43,775 nt of DNA from CAZRSW01 sp964602845 (GTDB lineage Bacteria; Chloroflexota; Dehalococcoidia; Lucifugimonadales; UBA826): assembly GCA_964602845.1 (NCBI GenBank), contig CAZRSW010000016.1, forward strand, positions 1 to 43,775, given 5' to 3'. Below the pieces are notes generated by a model. It searched no databases. It saw only the letters and a program-made list of their open reading frames with translations, and was not told the origin of the DNA. Shown one piece after another: positions 17,410-25,947 of the stretch (positions are counted from its first letter, which is position 1; every line of letters starts with the position of its first letter). The translations under genes were made by a program, and so were the position numbers.

Positions 17410-18054
17410 TTATAAAAGGTTTATCATCTTTGGTCTCAGCGCGATCCTGAGAATTGATAGTACTAAAGCAGCTGTGAGGATAAATATTATTGAGCTCCAG
17501 TCAAATCCGTAAATGACCAATCCTAGGGAAGTTCCTGCTGCGGGAGGATGTTCTGTGTTGGTTACTACCATTGCGAAAATACTTAAGCCTACCGATAGCG
17601 CGGCTGCTAGATCTATGATGTGCCTAGAGTTATCTGTGTGTGCGGCAACTTCTGGAATATTTAAAAGTAACGCAATAAATGCACCAACTAGCGCGGCAAC
17701 AATATGTCCTCCAATTACTTTTCTGGGAGTAGCCGCTACGCTGTTTGGCAATACAAATACCGTAAATGCAGACGATGCTACTCCTACTACGATGGCACCT
17801 TTCATCAGAGAGTCTCCGACTAACAAGATGATTAACAATGACAAGGTAGCTAGTCCGCATTGAAACAGGTATGGGATCCACTTGGCATTGATGTACTGAT
17901 CTATTAGATGTGGCAAAAATCCATGAGGTCGATGGATTCGAGGCATATGAGGATGGGGAATATTAGGATAGGAAATATGGTGGTGTTGAAGATTCTTCTT
18001 CAACGTATGCCCAATGTGAGAATTGCTGAAATTAGTTCCTAATAGTTTAAGCAT
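17410..18054 (-). CDS. HPP-family integral membrane protein, His-rich N-terminus
   Basis: A 214-residue protein of the HPP family, named for the His-Pro-Pro motif seen here in NTEHPPAAGTSLG near 167-179. At least four hydrophobic helices follow residue 60 (AKWIPYLFQCGLATLSLLII; GAIVVGVASSAFTVFVL; IVAALVGAFIALLL; LSVGLSIFAMVV; IIFILTAALVLSILRI). Relatives have been linked to nitrite transport in plant plastids, but most bacterial members are uncharacterised. The first 45 residues contain about ten histidines (NSHIGH, QHHHIS, PHPHMPRIHRPHG), which could bind metal. It is divergent from the potassium-uptake genes, 202 bp apart. Confidence 0.85.
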   Translation of the reverse strand: MLKLLGTNFSNSHIGHTLKKNLQHHHISYPNIPHPHMPRIHRPHGFLPHLIDQYINAKWIPYLFQCGLATLSLLIILLVGDSLMKGAIVVGVASSAFTVFVLPNSVAATPRKVIGGHIVAALVGAFIALLLNIPEVAAHTDNSRHIIDLAAALSVGLSIFAMVVTNTEHPPAAGTSLGLVIYGFDWSSIIFILTAALVLSILRIALRPKMINLL

Positions 18055-18256
18055 TGTTCAACGACTGTTCCTTCAATCTAGTTGCATTGTGAGGTTTATC
18101 ATTACATATTGGTATACCCATAACTCAAGTAAAAAGTAGTTCAATTAACGTAGCGTTTTGTTGCCCTAGTTGTCGATTTAGTGTAGAGTGGGCGCCCCCC
18201 CAATTTTGTTGACCATGTTTTTGATATAAACATAGATCATGGAATAAGATGAGGAG

Positions 18257-19687
18257 ATGAACAGAAGTAAGGAAGATTTGCTACGTGACTCTATGGCGAG
18301 GGTTCCTCGCCAATCTGATGTAATTCCCAAAACCATTGAAGTGACCGAACGTCGATTCAATTCCCGTTCTTTCTCTTCTCCGTTTGTGCTTATTGCGGTA
18401 TTTTTGGGTTTAGTAGCAATTGGTACGATACTCTTAATGGCTCCGTTTTCGCATCATGAAAATGCCTTGTCCAACTTACCCGTTGCCTTATTTACTGCGA
18501 CTTCTGCAGTCACCGTAACAGGCCTAACGTTGGTTGACACTGCTGAGCATTGGACCAAAATGGGGCAATTTGTGATTTTATGTCTCATGTTTGTGGGAGG
18601 CCTAGGATTCATGTCTCTTGCTGCATTCTCCTTAGCTATATTGGGGCAACGGGTCTCAATACGACAAAGGTTGTTGATAAGAGAAAGTTTAGGCAGAGAA
18701 GAACTTGGGGGCTTAAGGTTACTTAGTATTTCAATTGTTACGACGGCTGTGGGGATACAGTTGGTGGGAGCTGTCGCTTTATTTTCTAGGTTTATTTTGA
18801 AATATGACTTGATGGAGGCAATTTGGTATTCTGTGTTCCATTCCATATCGGGATTTAACAATGCTGGACTATTTGTGTTTTCTGAACCAGGCGGATTTTC
18901 ATATTTTCAGAACGACCCCATAGTTTTAATGATGATGGGTGTACTTATCATATTGGGATCTTTGAGCTATTTGGTGATTGGCGATGTTGTTACCAAAAGA
19001 AGGTTCAAATTATTTTCCTTAACGGCAAAGATCGTAACTGCTATGACTTTGATATTGATCTTTGTTTCTGCAGGAATGTTCTTGATTAGCGAGGGCAACA
19101 ATATGGGTACTATTGGCTCGCTATCTTTTGCGGAGAAAATGTATGTTGCATTATTTGAGTCTATAAGTGGTCGTACTGCCGGATTTACAACAATAGACTA
19201 TTCTATGGCTCGTCCCGCGACCGATGTATTTATGTCAGTTATGATGTTTGTTGGAGGAGCCTCTGGCTCTGTTGCGGGAGGTATAAAAGTAACCACTTTT
19301 TTGGTGATCATTTTAAGTATTTTGGCAGTAATAAATGAAAGACCTCATGTTAGCGTTTTTGGAAGGGAAATAGATGCCGCTACGACTAGGAGATCGTATG
19401 CGGTGTTGATCGTGTCCTTTGGGTTCATCATCATTGGTGTGTTTTTACTTGCCTTGACGAACAATGCATTACCATTATCGGATGTGATTTTTGAGTCGGT
19501 TTCTGCTTATGGTACTGTTGGATTAAGCGTAGGCACGGCTCGCGAATTGAATATAATAGGACAATTGATCATAACCATGATGATGTTTGTTGGTAGGATT
19601 GGCCCACTAATCATAGGATTAAGAATGGTTCCAAATAGAGAATCAGAAACTTATCGATCTGCTTCCGAAACAGTTACAATTGGATAA
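18257..19687 (+). CDS. TrkH/KtrB-family potassium uptake pore protein
   Basis: The membrane pore subunit of a Trk/Ktr potassium system. The 476-residue protein has four repeated M1-P-M2 units, each with a pore loop and filter glycine: TATSAVTVTGLTL (about 75-87), SISGFNNAGLF, SISGRTAGFTTID and SVSAYGTVGLSVG. The third M2 helix contains the Gly-rich SGSVAGGIKVTTF gate-like stretch. A 40-residue polar N-terminal extension precedes the first helix. AGGAG lies just before the ATG. The gating subunit follows after 25 bp, as in ktrBA operons. The length is closest to KtrB/TrkH short forms. Confidence 0.93.
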   Translation: MNRSKEDLLRDSMARVPRQSDVIPKTIEVTERRFNSRSFSSPFVLIAVFLGLVAIGTILLMAPFSHHENALSNLPVALFTATSAVTVTGLTLVDTAEHWTKMGQFVILCLMFVGGLGFMSLAAFSLAILGQRVSIRQRLLIRESLGREELGGLRLLSISIVTTAVGIQLVGAVALFSRFILKYDLMEAIWYSVFHSISGFNNAGLFVFSEPGGFSYFQNDPIVLMMMGVLIILGSLSYLVIGDVVTKRRFKLFSLTAKIVTAMTLILIFVSAGMFLISEGNNMGTIGSLSFAEKMYVALFESISGRTAGFTTIDYSMARPATDVFMSVMMFVGGASGSVAGGIKVTTFLVIILSILAVINERPHVSVFGREIDAATTRRSYAVLIVSFGFIIIGVFLLALTNNALPLSDVIFESVSAYGTVGLSVGTARELNIIGQLIITMMMFVGRIGPLIIGLRMVPNRESETYRSASETVTIG

Positions 19688-19712
19688 ATTCAAATTGGGT
19701 GTGTCGTGACTT

Positions 19713-20417
19713 ATGCCGAAAAAACAAGTAGCAGTTATAGGATTGGGAAGATTTGGTGTTAGGACGACACGTACCTTATATAATTTGGGCCATGATGTCT
19801 TAGCTATTGACCAGGATGAGGAAAGAGTTCAGTCGGTCATGGGTCAAGCAACCTATGCGGTTTCGGCTGATTGTACTAATGAGAACGCTCTTCGAGATCT
19901 TGGTGTGCGCGACTATGAGGCCGTAGTGGTTGCCATTGGGACCGATATCGTCTCCAGTGTTATGGCGTCTGTCCTACTTAAGACCCTGGGAGTCCCGATT
20001 GTTGTGGCGAGAGCGAGAGATTCATTACATGCCAACACACTCAGGCGTATAGGTGTGGATAGGATAATTCAGCCTGAGGAAGAAATGGGAACGAGGGTGG
20101 CACACAGTCTTTTTAATCCCAGTGTTGAAGAGTATCTCGAAGTTACAAATAACTTTGGGATCAGCCGATTTAGGGTGCCAGACCGATTCTCTGGGACGAG
20201 CTTGGAGGAATTGGGTTTTTCTGGAAATAGAGATAGTTATGGATTGACCCCTATAGCTATTTGCAGGAGACGCAAAGTTACTCTTAATCCTCCTCTTTCG
20301 ACTAAGATTAAAGAAGATGATCTGGTGATAGTAGCAGCTCTTGATAGCGATCTCGAGGTTCTGGACAAATTAGTTTCTGATCTTGGAAATGAAACGCTAG
20401 GTGCCGACGCTGGTTAG
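19713..20417 (+). CDS. Ktr/Trk potassium system RCK regulatory subunit
   Basis: A cytosolic gating subunit that forms a ring on the TrkH/KtrB pore and responds to nucleotides. The 234-residue protein has an N-terminal Rossmann RCK_N domain (VIGLGRFGVRTTRTLYNLGHDVLAID, about 8-33, with GxGxFG and an acidic residue at the end of the second strand) and a C-terminal RCK_C domain (about 140-225; ISRFRVPDRFSGTSLEEL to KIKEDDLVIVAALDSDLEVL). This is the complete KtrA-type layout. It lies between the pore gene and a UspA gene, all in one direction with short gaps. Confidence 0.93.
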   Translation: MPKKQVAVIGLGRFGVRTTRTLYNLGHDVLAIDQDEERVQSVMGQATYAVSADCTNENALRDLGVRDYEAVVVAIGTDIVSSVMASVLLKTLGVPIVVARARDSLHANTLRRIGVDRIIQPEEEMGTRVAHSLFNPSVEEYLEVTNNFGISRFRVPDRFSGTSLEELGFSGNRDSYGLTPIAICRRRKVTLNPPLSTKIKEDDLVIVAALDSDLEVLDKLVSDLGNETLGADAG

Positions 20418-20446
20418 GTTTAGTTCTTTCGGTTAGAGGTAACAAT

Positions 20447-20860
20447 ATGCTAATGGTTGTTTTGAATGGGGCTGACACTGATTCTGAGGTGATGAAAGTC
20501 GCGTGTAAGTTGGCGAGGGAATCTAAAGAAACGGTGGAGTTATTGTATGTTGTAGAAGTAAGTCGAGAGTTTCCTTTAGACAAGGAGATGTCAGAGGAAA
20601 TAACAAAGGGAGATGAGTTGCTTGAGCAGATGGAAAAAATCGCTAAGGCATGTAAGGTTAAGGCGTCTGGACAGCTTCTGCAATCTCGGTCAAAGGAGGC
20701 GGCCATAGTGAGCCACGCTCATGAAGAAGGTGCGACTTCTATTGTTATATCAACTGATCATCAACCTCAGTATAGGGGTCAAGTAATCGGAGATAGTCTA
20801 AACTATATCTTAGAAACCGCTGCCTGCAACGTTATCATTTGTAAGATGGAGAAAGGTTAA
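20447..20860 (+). CDS. UspA-family universal stress protein
   Basis: A 137-residue single UspA domain. It begins with a beta strand MLMVVLNGADTDSEVM and ends with the region GQVIGDSLNYILETAACNVIICK, where ATP-binding members have G-x2-G-x9-G-S/T. The second glycine of that motif is not obvious here (VIGDSLNYIL), so ATP binding is uncertain. Its place inside the potassium-uptake gene set suggests a link with that transport system; UspA domains regulate several ion transporters. The link is inference from position only. Confidence 0.8.
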   Translation: MLMVVLNGADTDSEVMKVACKLARESKETVELLYVVEVSREFPLDKEMSEEITKGDELLEQMEKIAKACKVKASGQLLQSRSKEAAIVSHAHEEGATSIVISTDHQPQYRGQVIGDSLNYILETAACNVIICKMEKG

Positions 20861-20894
20861 TCCAAACAGTTGAACTTAATTAGGACTCATAAAC

Positions 20895-21362
20895 ATGTCA
20901 ATTGAGGACTCTCCCTCTGGCAATTCAACGAAAGGTCCCATTTATAGGGCACTCCGTGTTGTAGTAGTCGGTTGTGGTGATACGGGATCATCTCTTTCTG
21001 TTAAGTTGTCGAACCTAGGTAATATAGTTACGGTGATTGATAGAAATGAACATTCATTTGATCTGTTACCTATCAGGAGGATTGAGACTAATCGGATTGT
21101 TCCAATTGTTGGAGACGGGACGCATGAAATAGATCTTAGAAAAGCAAATCTTCAAGAAGCTGACATATTATTAGCCTTAACTGGTCGGGATACAATTAAT
21201 GCTCTGAGTGCTCAGATAGGTCGGCACATTTTTCGAGTTCCCAAGGTCATTTGCAGGATAAATAATGTTGAAATGAGGGAGATGTATCAAGAGATTGGAT
21301 TAACAATTGTGACGCCATCAGAGTTGGAAGTGGATTTCTTGATTGATCAGGCGATATTTTAA
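20895..21362 (+). CDS. Single-domain RCK_N (TrkA-N) protein, first of a pair
   Basis: A 155-residue protein holding only the N-terminal Rossmann domain of TrkA. After about 22 polar residues comes VVVVGCGDTGSSLSVKLSNLGNIVTVID (GxGxxG plus the terminal Asp), then IVGDGTHEIDLRKANLQEADILLALTGRD, the usual adenine-dinucleotide pocket. There is no RCK_C ligand domain. It is followed after 17 bp by a second similar half-protein, so together they mimic the two Rossmann domains of a full-length E. coli TrkA without its C-domains. Confidence 0.85.
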   Translation: MSIEDSPSGNSTKGPIYRALRVVVVGCGDTGSSLSVKLSNLGNIVTVIDRNEHSFDLLPIRRIETNRIVPIVGDGTHEIDLRKANLQEADILLALTGRDTINALSAQIGRHIFRVPKVICRINNVEMREMYQEIGLTIVTPSELEVDFLIDQAIF

Positions 21363-21379
21363 TCATCTAGGGGGGACAC

Positions 21380-21799
21380 GTGTACACAGTAATACTTGGC
21401 GGAGGAAGAATCGGATCAAGGTTATCGAACTGGTACTTAAGTGCAGGTAATGAGGTCACAGTAATTGAAAACGATGAAACTAAGCTAACCGTTATTGCGG
21501 GTCTCCTAGGGCCTATTGTATTTGAAGGAGACGGTACATGTGTTGATACCTTAAGAAAGGCTGGAGTTGGGCGAGCCGATTTGTTTATTAGCACATTGCG
21601 ACACGACGACGAAAATATCGTAGCGTGCCAACTGGCGAAGCACAAGTTCGAGGTTGAGAAAACGGTTTCTATTGTGAATGACCCCGAACATGCTAACTTG
21701 TTTCATACACTTGGGGTGGATGTTGTTGTGAACATTACCGATGTCGCTGTGAATACCATTGAAGAAGAGACGGCAAGACTGATGGTGGAAGAGGTTTGA
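21380..21799 (+). CDS. Single-domain RCK_N (TrkA-N) protein, second of a pair
   Basis: A 139-residue Rossmann RCK_N domain beginning VILGGGRIGSRLSNWYLSAGNEVTVIEND (GxGxxG; acidic residue closing strand two), then FEGDGTCVDTLRKAGVGRADLFISTLRHDDEN. No RCK_C domain follows. The start is GTG with AGGGGGG upstream (21369-21375). It sits between its sister and pheA, with pheA starting nine bases after its stop, so it is part of the same transcript. It probably partners with the sister protein or the ring of the nearby gating subunit; this is inference. Confidence 0.85.
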   Translation: MYTVILGGGRIGSRLSNWYLSAGNEVTVIENDETKLTVIAGLLGPIVFEGDGTCVDTLRKAGVGRADLFISTLRHDDENIVACQLAKHKFEVEKTVSIVNDPEHANLFHTLGVDVVVNITDVAVNTIEEETARLMVEEV

Positions 21800-21808
21800 A
21801 GCTATAGT

Positions 21809-22648
21809 ATGAAAAAAATTGCTTACCTCGGCCCTGCTGGATCTTTCAGTGAACAAGCTGCTATTGAGAGATGTAATTCGTGTGAATATGTTCCAGTTGA
21901 GTCCATCCCCATGGTTGCTAGTGTTGTAGCAGCTGGTGGAGCGGATGAAGGTGTTGTTCCTATAGAAAACAGTATAGAGGGAGCTGTAACATTTACTGTA
22001 GACTTATTGATCCATGATTCGGACTTAATGATTACTGGCGAAACTATTGTCCCCATAAAGCAATGTCTAAGTGCTAAAGATCCGGTTTCTTTGGAGGATA
22101 TCGAGGTCGTGTTTTCACACCCCCAGTCGTTGAGCCAGTGTAGAGAATATCTTGGAAGGAATCTACCGCAGGCAGAACTGGTTGCCTCGTTGAGCAATTC
22201 TAAAGCGGTTGAGGAGATGAAAAATTCTTTAGCGAGGGCAGCTGCCATTTCCAGCCAACGTGCCGCTAACATCAATAACGTTGTTGTTTTGCGGACCGGT
22301 ATAGAGGATTTTAGCAATAACCAGACGAGGTTTGTGATTCTCTCAAGAGTCGATAGCCTTCCGACCGGTGATGATAAGACGTCGCTTTGCTTTGAATTCC
22401 ACGATGATTCACCGGGTATTCTCAGTAATGTTTTGACTGAGTTTGCATCACGTGGTATCAATCTAGAAAAAATAGAATCTCGACCTAATAAGAAAAGATT
22501 AGGGTTGTATGTTTTTTTGTTGGATATACAAGGTCATAAACAGGATGCTCCAGTGCTACAGGCGGTCGAAGCTCTTAAATCACAGGTGGGCATGTTGAAG
22601 ATTCTAGGTTCCTATCCAAAACACCGAACCTTACTAGAACAAAAATGA
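21809..22648 (+). CDS. pheA: Prephenate dehydratase
   Basis: PheA converts prephenate to phenylpyruvate in phenylalanine synthesis. The 279-residue protein is the monofunctional form. The catalytic domain begins YLGPAGSFSEQAA (6-18) and has VVPIENSIEGAVTFTVDLL (near 49-68) and the TRFVILSR motif (near 172-179). The C-terminal ACT regulatory domain contains the phenylalanine-binding signatures SPGILSNVLTEFASRGINLEKIESRP, with ESRP conserved. Feedback inhibition by phenylalanine is therefore likely. It is the last gene of the plus-strand block and faces two small minus-strand genes. Confidence 0.96.
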   Translation: MKKIAYLGPAGSFSEQAAIERCNSCEYVPVESIPMVASVVAAGGADEGVVPIENSIEGAVTFTVDLLIHDSDLMITGETIVPIKQCLSAKDPVSLEDIEVVFSHPQSLSQCREYLGRNLPQAELVASLSNSKAVEEMKNSLARAAAISSQRAANINNVVVLRTGIEDFSNNQTRFVILSRVDSLPTGDDKTSLCFEFHDDSPGILSNVLTEFASRGINLEKIESRPNKKRLGLYVFLLDIQGHKQDAPVLQAVEALKSQVGMLKILGSYPKHRTLLEQK

Positions 22649-22666
22649 GGGATCACGTTTGTGGTA

Positions 22667-23044
22667 TTACAAAGTTGACTTAGGGGTGATCTCGTCGGGG
22701 GGATCCTTGGGAACTTCGTGTTCAACGTCCAATGAATCCTCAAACCTATTATTGTTCTGATCTACTATTGGTGCGGGGTTTGCCGGAGAGTTAACAGGGC
22801 TTTCTCCTCTTATGGATTCGATAGCGGGCCCCAATTTTTCTGATAGGTTTTCGATCGTTGGGCTTACTTGGTCCTTAAGATTGGCTGACAATTCTTCGGC
22901 TCTCGCCCTAAGACCATCACTTCCTTCAAGTAGTTGGTATCTTGTTTCTGCCCCACTCCTAGGAGCTATTAATATACCTACTACTGCTCCTATAATCCCG
23001 CCTAACACGAATCCTGTGCCAAATCCATTTCCGTTCGACATCAC
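22667..23044 (-). CDS. YtxH-like membrane protein
   Basis: A 125-residue protein with one glycine-rich transmembrane helix near the N-terminus (GFGTGFVLGGIIGAVVGILIAP, residues 7-28) followed by the RSGAETR motif, the pattern of YtxH/gas-vesicle-like domains. A helical region (about 40-80) and a disordered, Pro/Asp/Glu-rich tail follow. In some bacteria such proteins are stress-associated, but the function is unknown. The start is the first or second ATG. It lies 25 bp after the next membrane protein gene, which is transcribed ahead of it. Confidence 0.75.
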   Translation of the reverse strand: MMSNGNGFGTGFVLGGIIGAVVGILIAPRSGAETRYQLLEGSDGLRARAEELSANLKDQVSPTIENLSEKLGPAIESIRGESPVNSPANPAPIVDQNNNRFEDSLDVEHEVPKDPPDEITPKSTL

Positions 23045-23069
23045 CCACCTCCGTTAGATATTACTACTC

Positions 23070-23372
23070 TTATCGGTCCTTTTTGTTAGATGTTCCCAGT
23101 ATGTAATTCCCGGCCCTAATTAGTCCAGATAGTATGCTCTTGCTCCCGCTTCCTGGGTTAGATACGAAATCTGCGATATCTTCTACTTTACCGGTTGTTC
23201 TCTTTAATGAATCTATAACCCGGTTTAGTTTCAAGGTAGTTATTACAAATACAATGCATATTAAAGAAACAGCGATTATAAGGATCACATCCCTGATGAT
23301 TGAGATAATTGTTGCTATGTCTGTTGTCATAAGGCTGCCGGCACTAATAAATAGGTTGAACCATCCTAGCAC
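23070..23372 (-). CDS. Small single-helix membrane protein (DUF948-like)
   Basis: A protein of about 85-100 residues with one long hydrophobic helix (VILIIAVSLICIVFVITTL). A basic amphipathic stretch (KLNRVIDSLKRTTGKVEDIADFVSNP) follows, typical of DUF948-like proteins that occur beside YtxH genes. The likely start is the internal ATG at residue 16 (MTTDIATIIS), because the first 15 residues look like read-through upstream sequence. It is co-directional with and just ahead of the YtxH-like gene. The assignment to DUF948 is tentative. Confidence 0.6.
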   Translation of the reverse strand: MLGWFNLFISAGSLMTTDIATIISIIRDVILIIAVSLICIVFVITTLKLNRVIDSLKRTTGKVEDIADFVSNPGSGSKSILSGLIRAGNYILGTSNKKDR

Positions 23373-23441
23373 GGACCTTCAAATTGCCGCAACGTAGGCT
23401 TGTAAAGACATGGGGATGTTTGGAGGGAGAGAGGTTTTTCT

Positions 23442-24428
23442 TCAGGGTTTGATCAGCATCCTTAATGAGCCTTCTGGGTCCCTTCGCTGAGTCACTATAT
23501 CGTGTTTCTCATCTTCAGCCCAGAGTATGAGATCGTAAGTGTTCAAAACATCTGGAATGATTACTTCTACATAGGATTCTTTATCCTTCCGTATTTGTTC
23601 ACTGATTGCTGCTATGATCCCAGCGCATGTTTTGCCGGTCCCATCGATTACGATCCAACCTTCGGTGCCGTTTGGTGTTCCTATTTCTTGGCCGTGGATA
23701 TTGTGGACTTTTATCTGACCTGACTGGCGCAAGTCCAATTCCTCTTTGAATTTTGAAACAGCCTCCCAGTGGACCCTTGAATCGCGGTCACCTTTTTGGC
23801 ACACAGCTCCCCTGACACCAACAATATCGGGATTTATTCTGGAGAGTTCATCAAGGTCGTTTAGTTTCAAATGACCAGAAAGGGCGGTGCTCATTCCCGC
23901 CTTCTTACCTTCTATCACCATATGTTTTAAATCTTCCTCTGGCATAAAATCGAATAGGTTTCTGCCATCTTTTACAAGAGTATCTATTAGGAATCCATCA
24001 CAGTGTCCTTCTAATGCCAGCTTATTCATAAGGCTTGGATCAAGCCCACCGTTGTGTAGGACGTTGTCAGCAAAAAGAGAGCCAATGAGTTTTGTGGAGG
24101 TTCCCTCAAGAGCTTCTTTGGAAGCTAGTAGCGTTTCAACCGCTAGGTCGTAGTTGCTAACCATGAATCCGACCTTGACCGACGTCGCGTCCATAGTACC
24201 TGCCGCGTGCACGGCCATCGCAACAGTGCCCACTTGATTGGGGACCACCCCTAACGTTACGCTGGCGTGATGAATGGAAGGTACTTCTTCCCGAATCTGT
24301 TTCACTGTTTTTGGGTGTGCAGACCCAACAAGTGCTTCCTGCAGGTTCTTCACGTCTACAATATCGGCTCCTCCCTTAAGGGCTTGTTTTGCCTCATAAA
24401 GATCCTGAACGCTAACCATTAATATCAT
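23442..24428 (-). CDS. mfnB: MfnB-like furan phosphate synthase with TusA-like C-terminus
   Basis: Residues 1-235 match the (5-formylfuran-3-yl)methyl phosphate synthase family (MfnB, DUF556), a TIM-barrel class I aldolase that in archaea condenses two glyceraldehyde-3-phosphates on the way to methanofuran. Key blocks are MVSVQDLYEAKQALKGGADIVDVKN with Lys27, SVKVG with Lys85, LIDTLVKDG with Lys153, and GVRGAVCQKGDR. Archaeal proteins end near 235; this one has about 90 further residues. The tail, from IVIDGTGKTCAGI (Cys268) to RMLIKP, resembles a TusA/SirA sulfur-carrier fold, though the usual Cys-Pro is Cys-Ala. It lies 24 bp after a DapA-like aldolase gene. Methanofuran synthesis by this organism is not established. 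Confidence 0.8.
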   Translation of the reverse strand: MILMVSVQDLYEAKQALKGGADIVDVKNLQEALVGSAHPKTVKQIREEVPSIHHASVTLGVVPNQVGTVAMAVHAAGTMDATSVKVGFMVSNYDLAVETLLASKEALEGTSTKLIGSLFADNVLHNGGLDPSLMNKLALEGHCDGFLIDTLVKDGRNLFDFMPEEDLKHMVIEGKKAGMSTALSGHLKLNDLDELSRINPDIVGVRGAVCQKGDRDSRVHWEAVSKFKEELDLRQSGQIKVHNIHGQEIGTPNGTEGWIVIDGTGKTCAGIIAAISEQIRKDKESYVEVIIPDVLNTYDLILWAEDEKHDIVTQRRDPEGSLRMLIKP

Positions 24429-24452
24429 GTTATTATCCTGTATTTATTTCTA

Positions 24453-25430
24453 TCAATTGGCTACTAAATTGGTTACTTCCTGTATATCTTTACGCAAGTC
24501 TTCTTTTTCAACGTCCGTTAGATCCTCAAGTGGTTTTCGGACGTGTCCTCCAGACATCCCCATCAATTCGCCCCAAAATTTGCACATTGATACCGGGAGC
24601 GCTCCGCCCATTTTTTGGACGGTATACTTCCACCATTTATCTGATATTGCTTTGATGGGCTCAATATGACTCTCGTAGAGGTTCATATCTAGATTGCCGG
24701 ACATGACTTTTTCAATAAACTGTACATAGTGGTTATTGTCAGGGGTGTCAAACCTCCAATCCGAAGTATTAGCAAACATAACCTGTTGCTCAAAACCTAG
24801 TTCCTTACCTTTATGAAATATCCACTCATCTGGAGTGCTTATTATGGATGTCTTGCCAATGTTAAGATGCGCTTCAATTGAAAGCTCTGGATTGAAACTC
24901 GCCTCTTTTACCCCAACAACGTTTGGGATGTTACATATTTCCTGCAGTCCTTGCACACTCATAACTAACCCAAACTGTGGCGAGTTGTAATACATTATGC
25001 CCAAACTGGTTTTTTCAGCTAAAGACGAGACCCAGTCAACCACCTGGTGCTCTTTATTTGTGACAAAGTATGGGGCGCCCACTACTAGTAGGTCGAACCC
25101 TATCTTTTCAGCATGAAATGCAAGGTCTAACATCTCTTTTTGAGATGTGTGGCTAACGTGGGCAGCTACAGGCCATTGGTCGCCGGCTTCATCTTTCACC
25201 ACCTCGTAGATTGCAAGTTTCTCTCTGTGAGTTAAAGTCCAAAATTCCCCCATCGCCCATGTACATCCTCCCCCTCTGGTACCAAGTGATTTAATGTGGC
25301 GAATGTTTTTTCTTAGTCCAGCTTCATCCACCTCATCGTCCGCCGTGAATGGGGTCATGAGTGTGGTCCACTGTCCTCTGATATTCTCCCGAGCCCAATC
25401 CATTGCTTCAGTTTTCGTATATTCAGCCAT
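24453..25430 (-). CDS. DapA-family aldolase/synthase, non-canonical
   Basis: A 325-residue member of the class I DHDPS/N-acetylneuraminate lyase family. The Schiff-base Lys175 is in GVKEASF and the catalytic Tyr is in IMYYNSPQFG (147/148). The GGTTGES motif of true DapA is replaced by GGGCTWAMGEFWTLTHREK (53-69), so the substrate pocket differs. The window already has a canonical DapA at 2398-3288, so this one probably acts on another keto acid or aldehyde. It is the upstream partner of the MfnB-like gene on the same strand, suggesting they share a pathway. Confidence 0.85.
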   Translation of the reverse strand: MAEYTKTEAMDWARENIRGQWTTLMTPFTADDEVDEAGLRKNIRHIKSLGTRGGGCTWAMGEFWTLTHREKLAIYEVVKDEAGDQWPVAAHVSHTSQKEMLDLAFHAEKIGFDLLVVGAPYFVTNKEHQVVDWVSSLAEKTSLGIMYYNSPQFGLVMSVQGLQEICNIPNVVGVKEASFNPELSIEAHLNIGKTSIISTPDEWIFHKGKELGFEQQVMFANTSDWRFDTPDNNHYVQFIEKVMSGNLDMNLYESHIEPIKAISDKWWKYTVQKMGGALPVSMCKFWGELMGMSGGHVRKPLEDLTDVEKEDLRKDIQEVTNLVAN

Positions 25431-25596
25431 TACATATTACCTCGTAGGTTCGTAGCGATGGGGTTAAGATTTATTTCGTATTCTTACTCTGGCGCCAATC
25501 ATATAAATACACTTGTTGAAGTGTCAACGTAGGTGAGAGGGATGATAAATATGGGCAGAATCCTGTCTATGTTCATAAACATAACGGGGATTGTAA

Positions 25597-25785
25597 TCAA
25601 TGGGAGTAAGACTTATTTTGAGTCCTAAGACACCTTGTGCATAAGCTCATCTTACGAATCTGACCCTTATATTCGACGGTAGCTTTCTGGATGTTAGGGC
25701 TCCACCGTGTTCTGGTTCTTCTTTTTGAATGGCTAACGTTATTACCTGATTGACCACTCTTTTTACATATTTGACAGGTTGCCAT
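25597..25785 (-). CDS. rpmB: 50S ribosomal protein bL28
   Basis: A large-subunit protein of 62 residues. It keeps the zinc-binding Cys pairs of the zinc form (MATCQICKK and CTRCLRTQ), the SHSKRRTRTRWSPNIQ core and the basic body. An upstream ATG two codons earlier is preceded directly by AAGG, while the second ATG at 25785 has AAGG at a proper distance, so I start there. It is divergent from the FakA-like gene, 162 bp apart, and about 170 bp upstream of the DapA-like gene region on the same strand. Confidence 0.95.
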   Translation of the reverse strand: MATCQICKKSGQSGNNVSHSKRRTRTRWSPNIQKATVEYKGQIRKMSLCTRCLRTQNKSYSH

Positions 25786-25947
25786 ATTCATCCTTCGCAG
25801 TTTAATGTGTTTACAAGAAATTATCTCATACTGTTGATAAACTATACATCCTAATTAATGGTTCAGTATTGCCAATAGGGTTCCAGCTATAAAAAGTACC
25901 ATAAGAATGATAAGCAGGGCAATTAGGTTTAATTGTTTTAATCTCCA

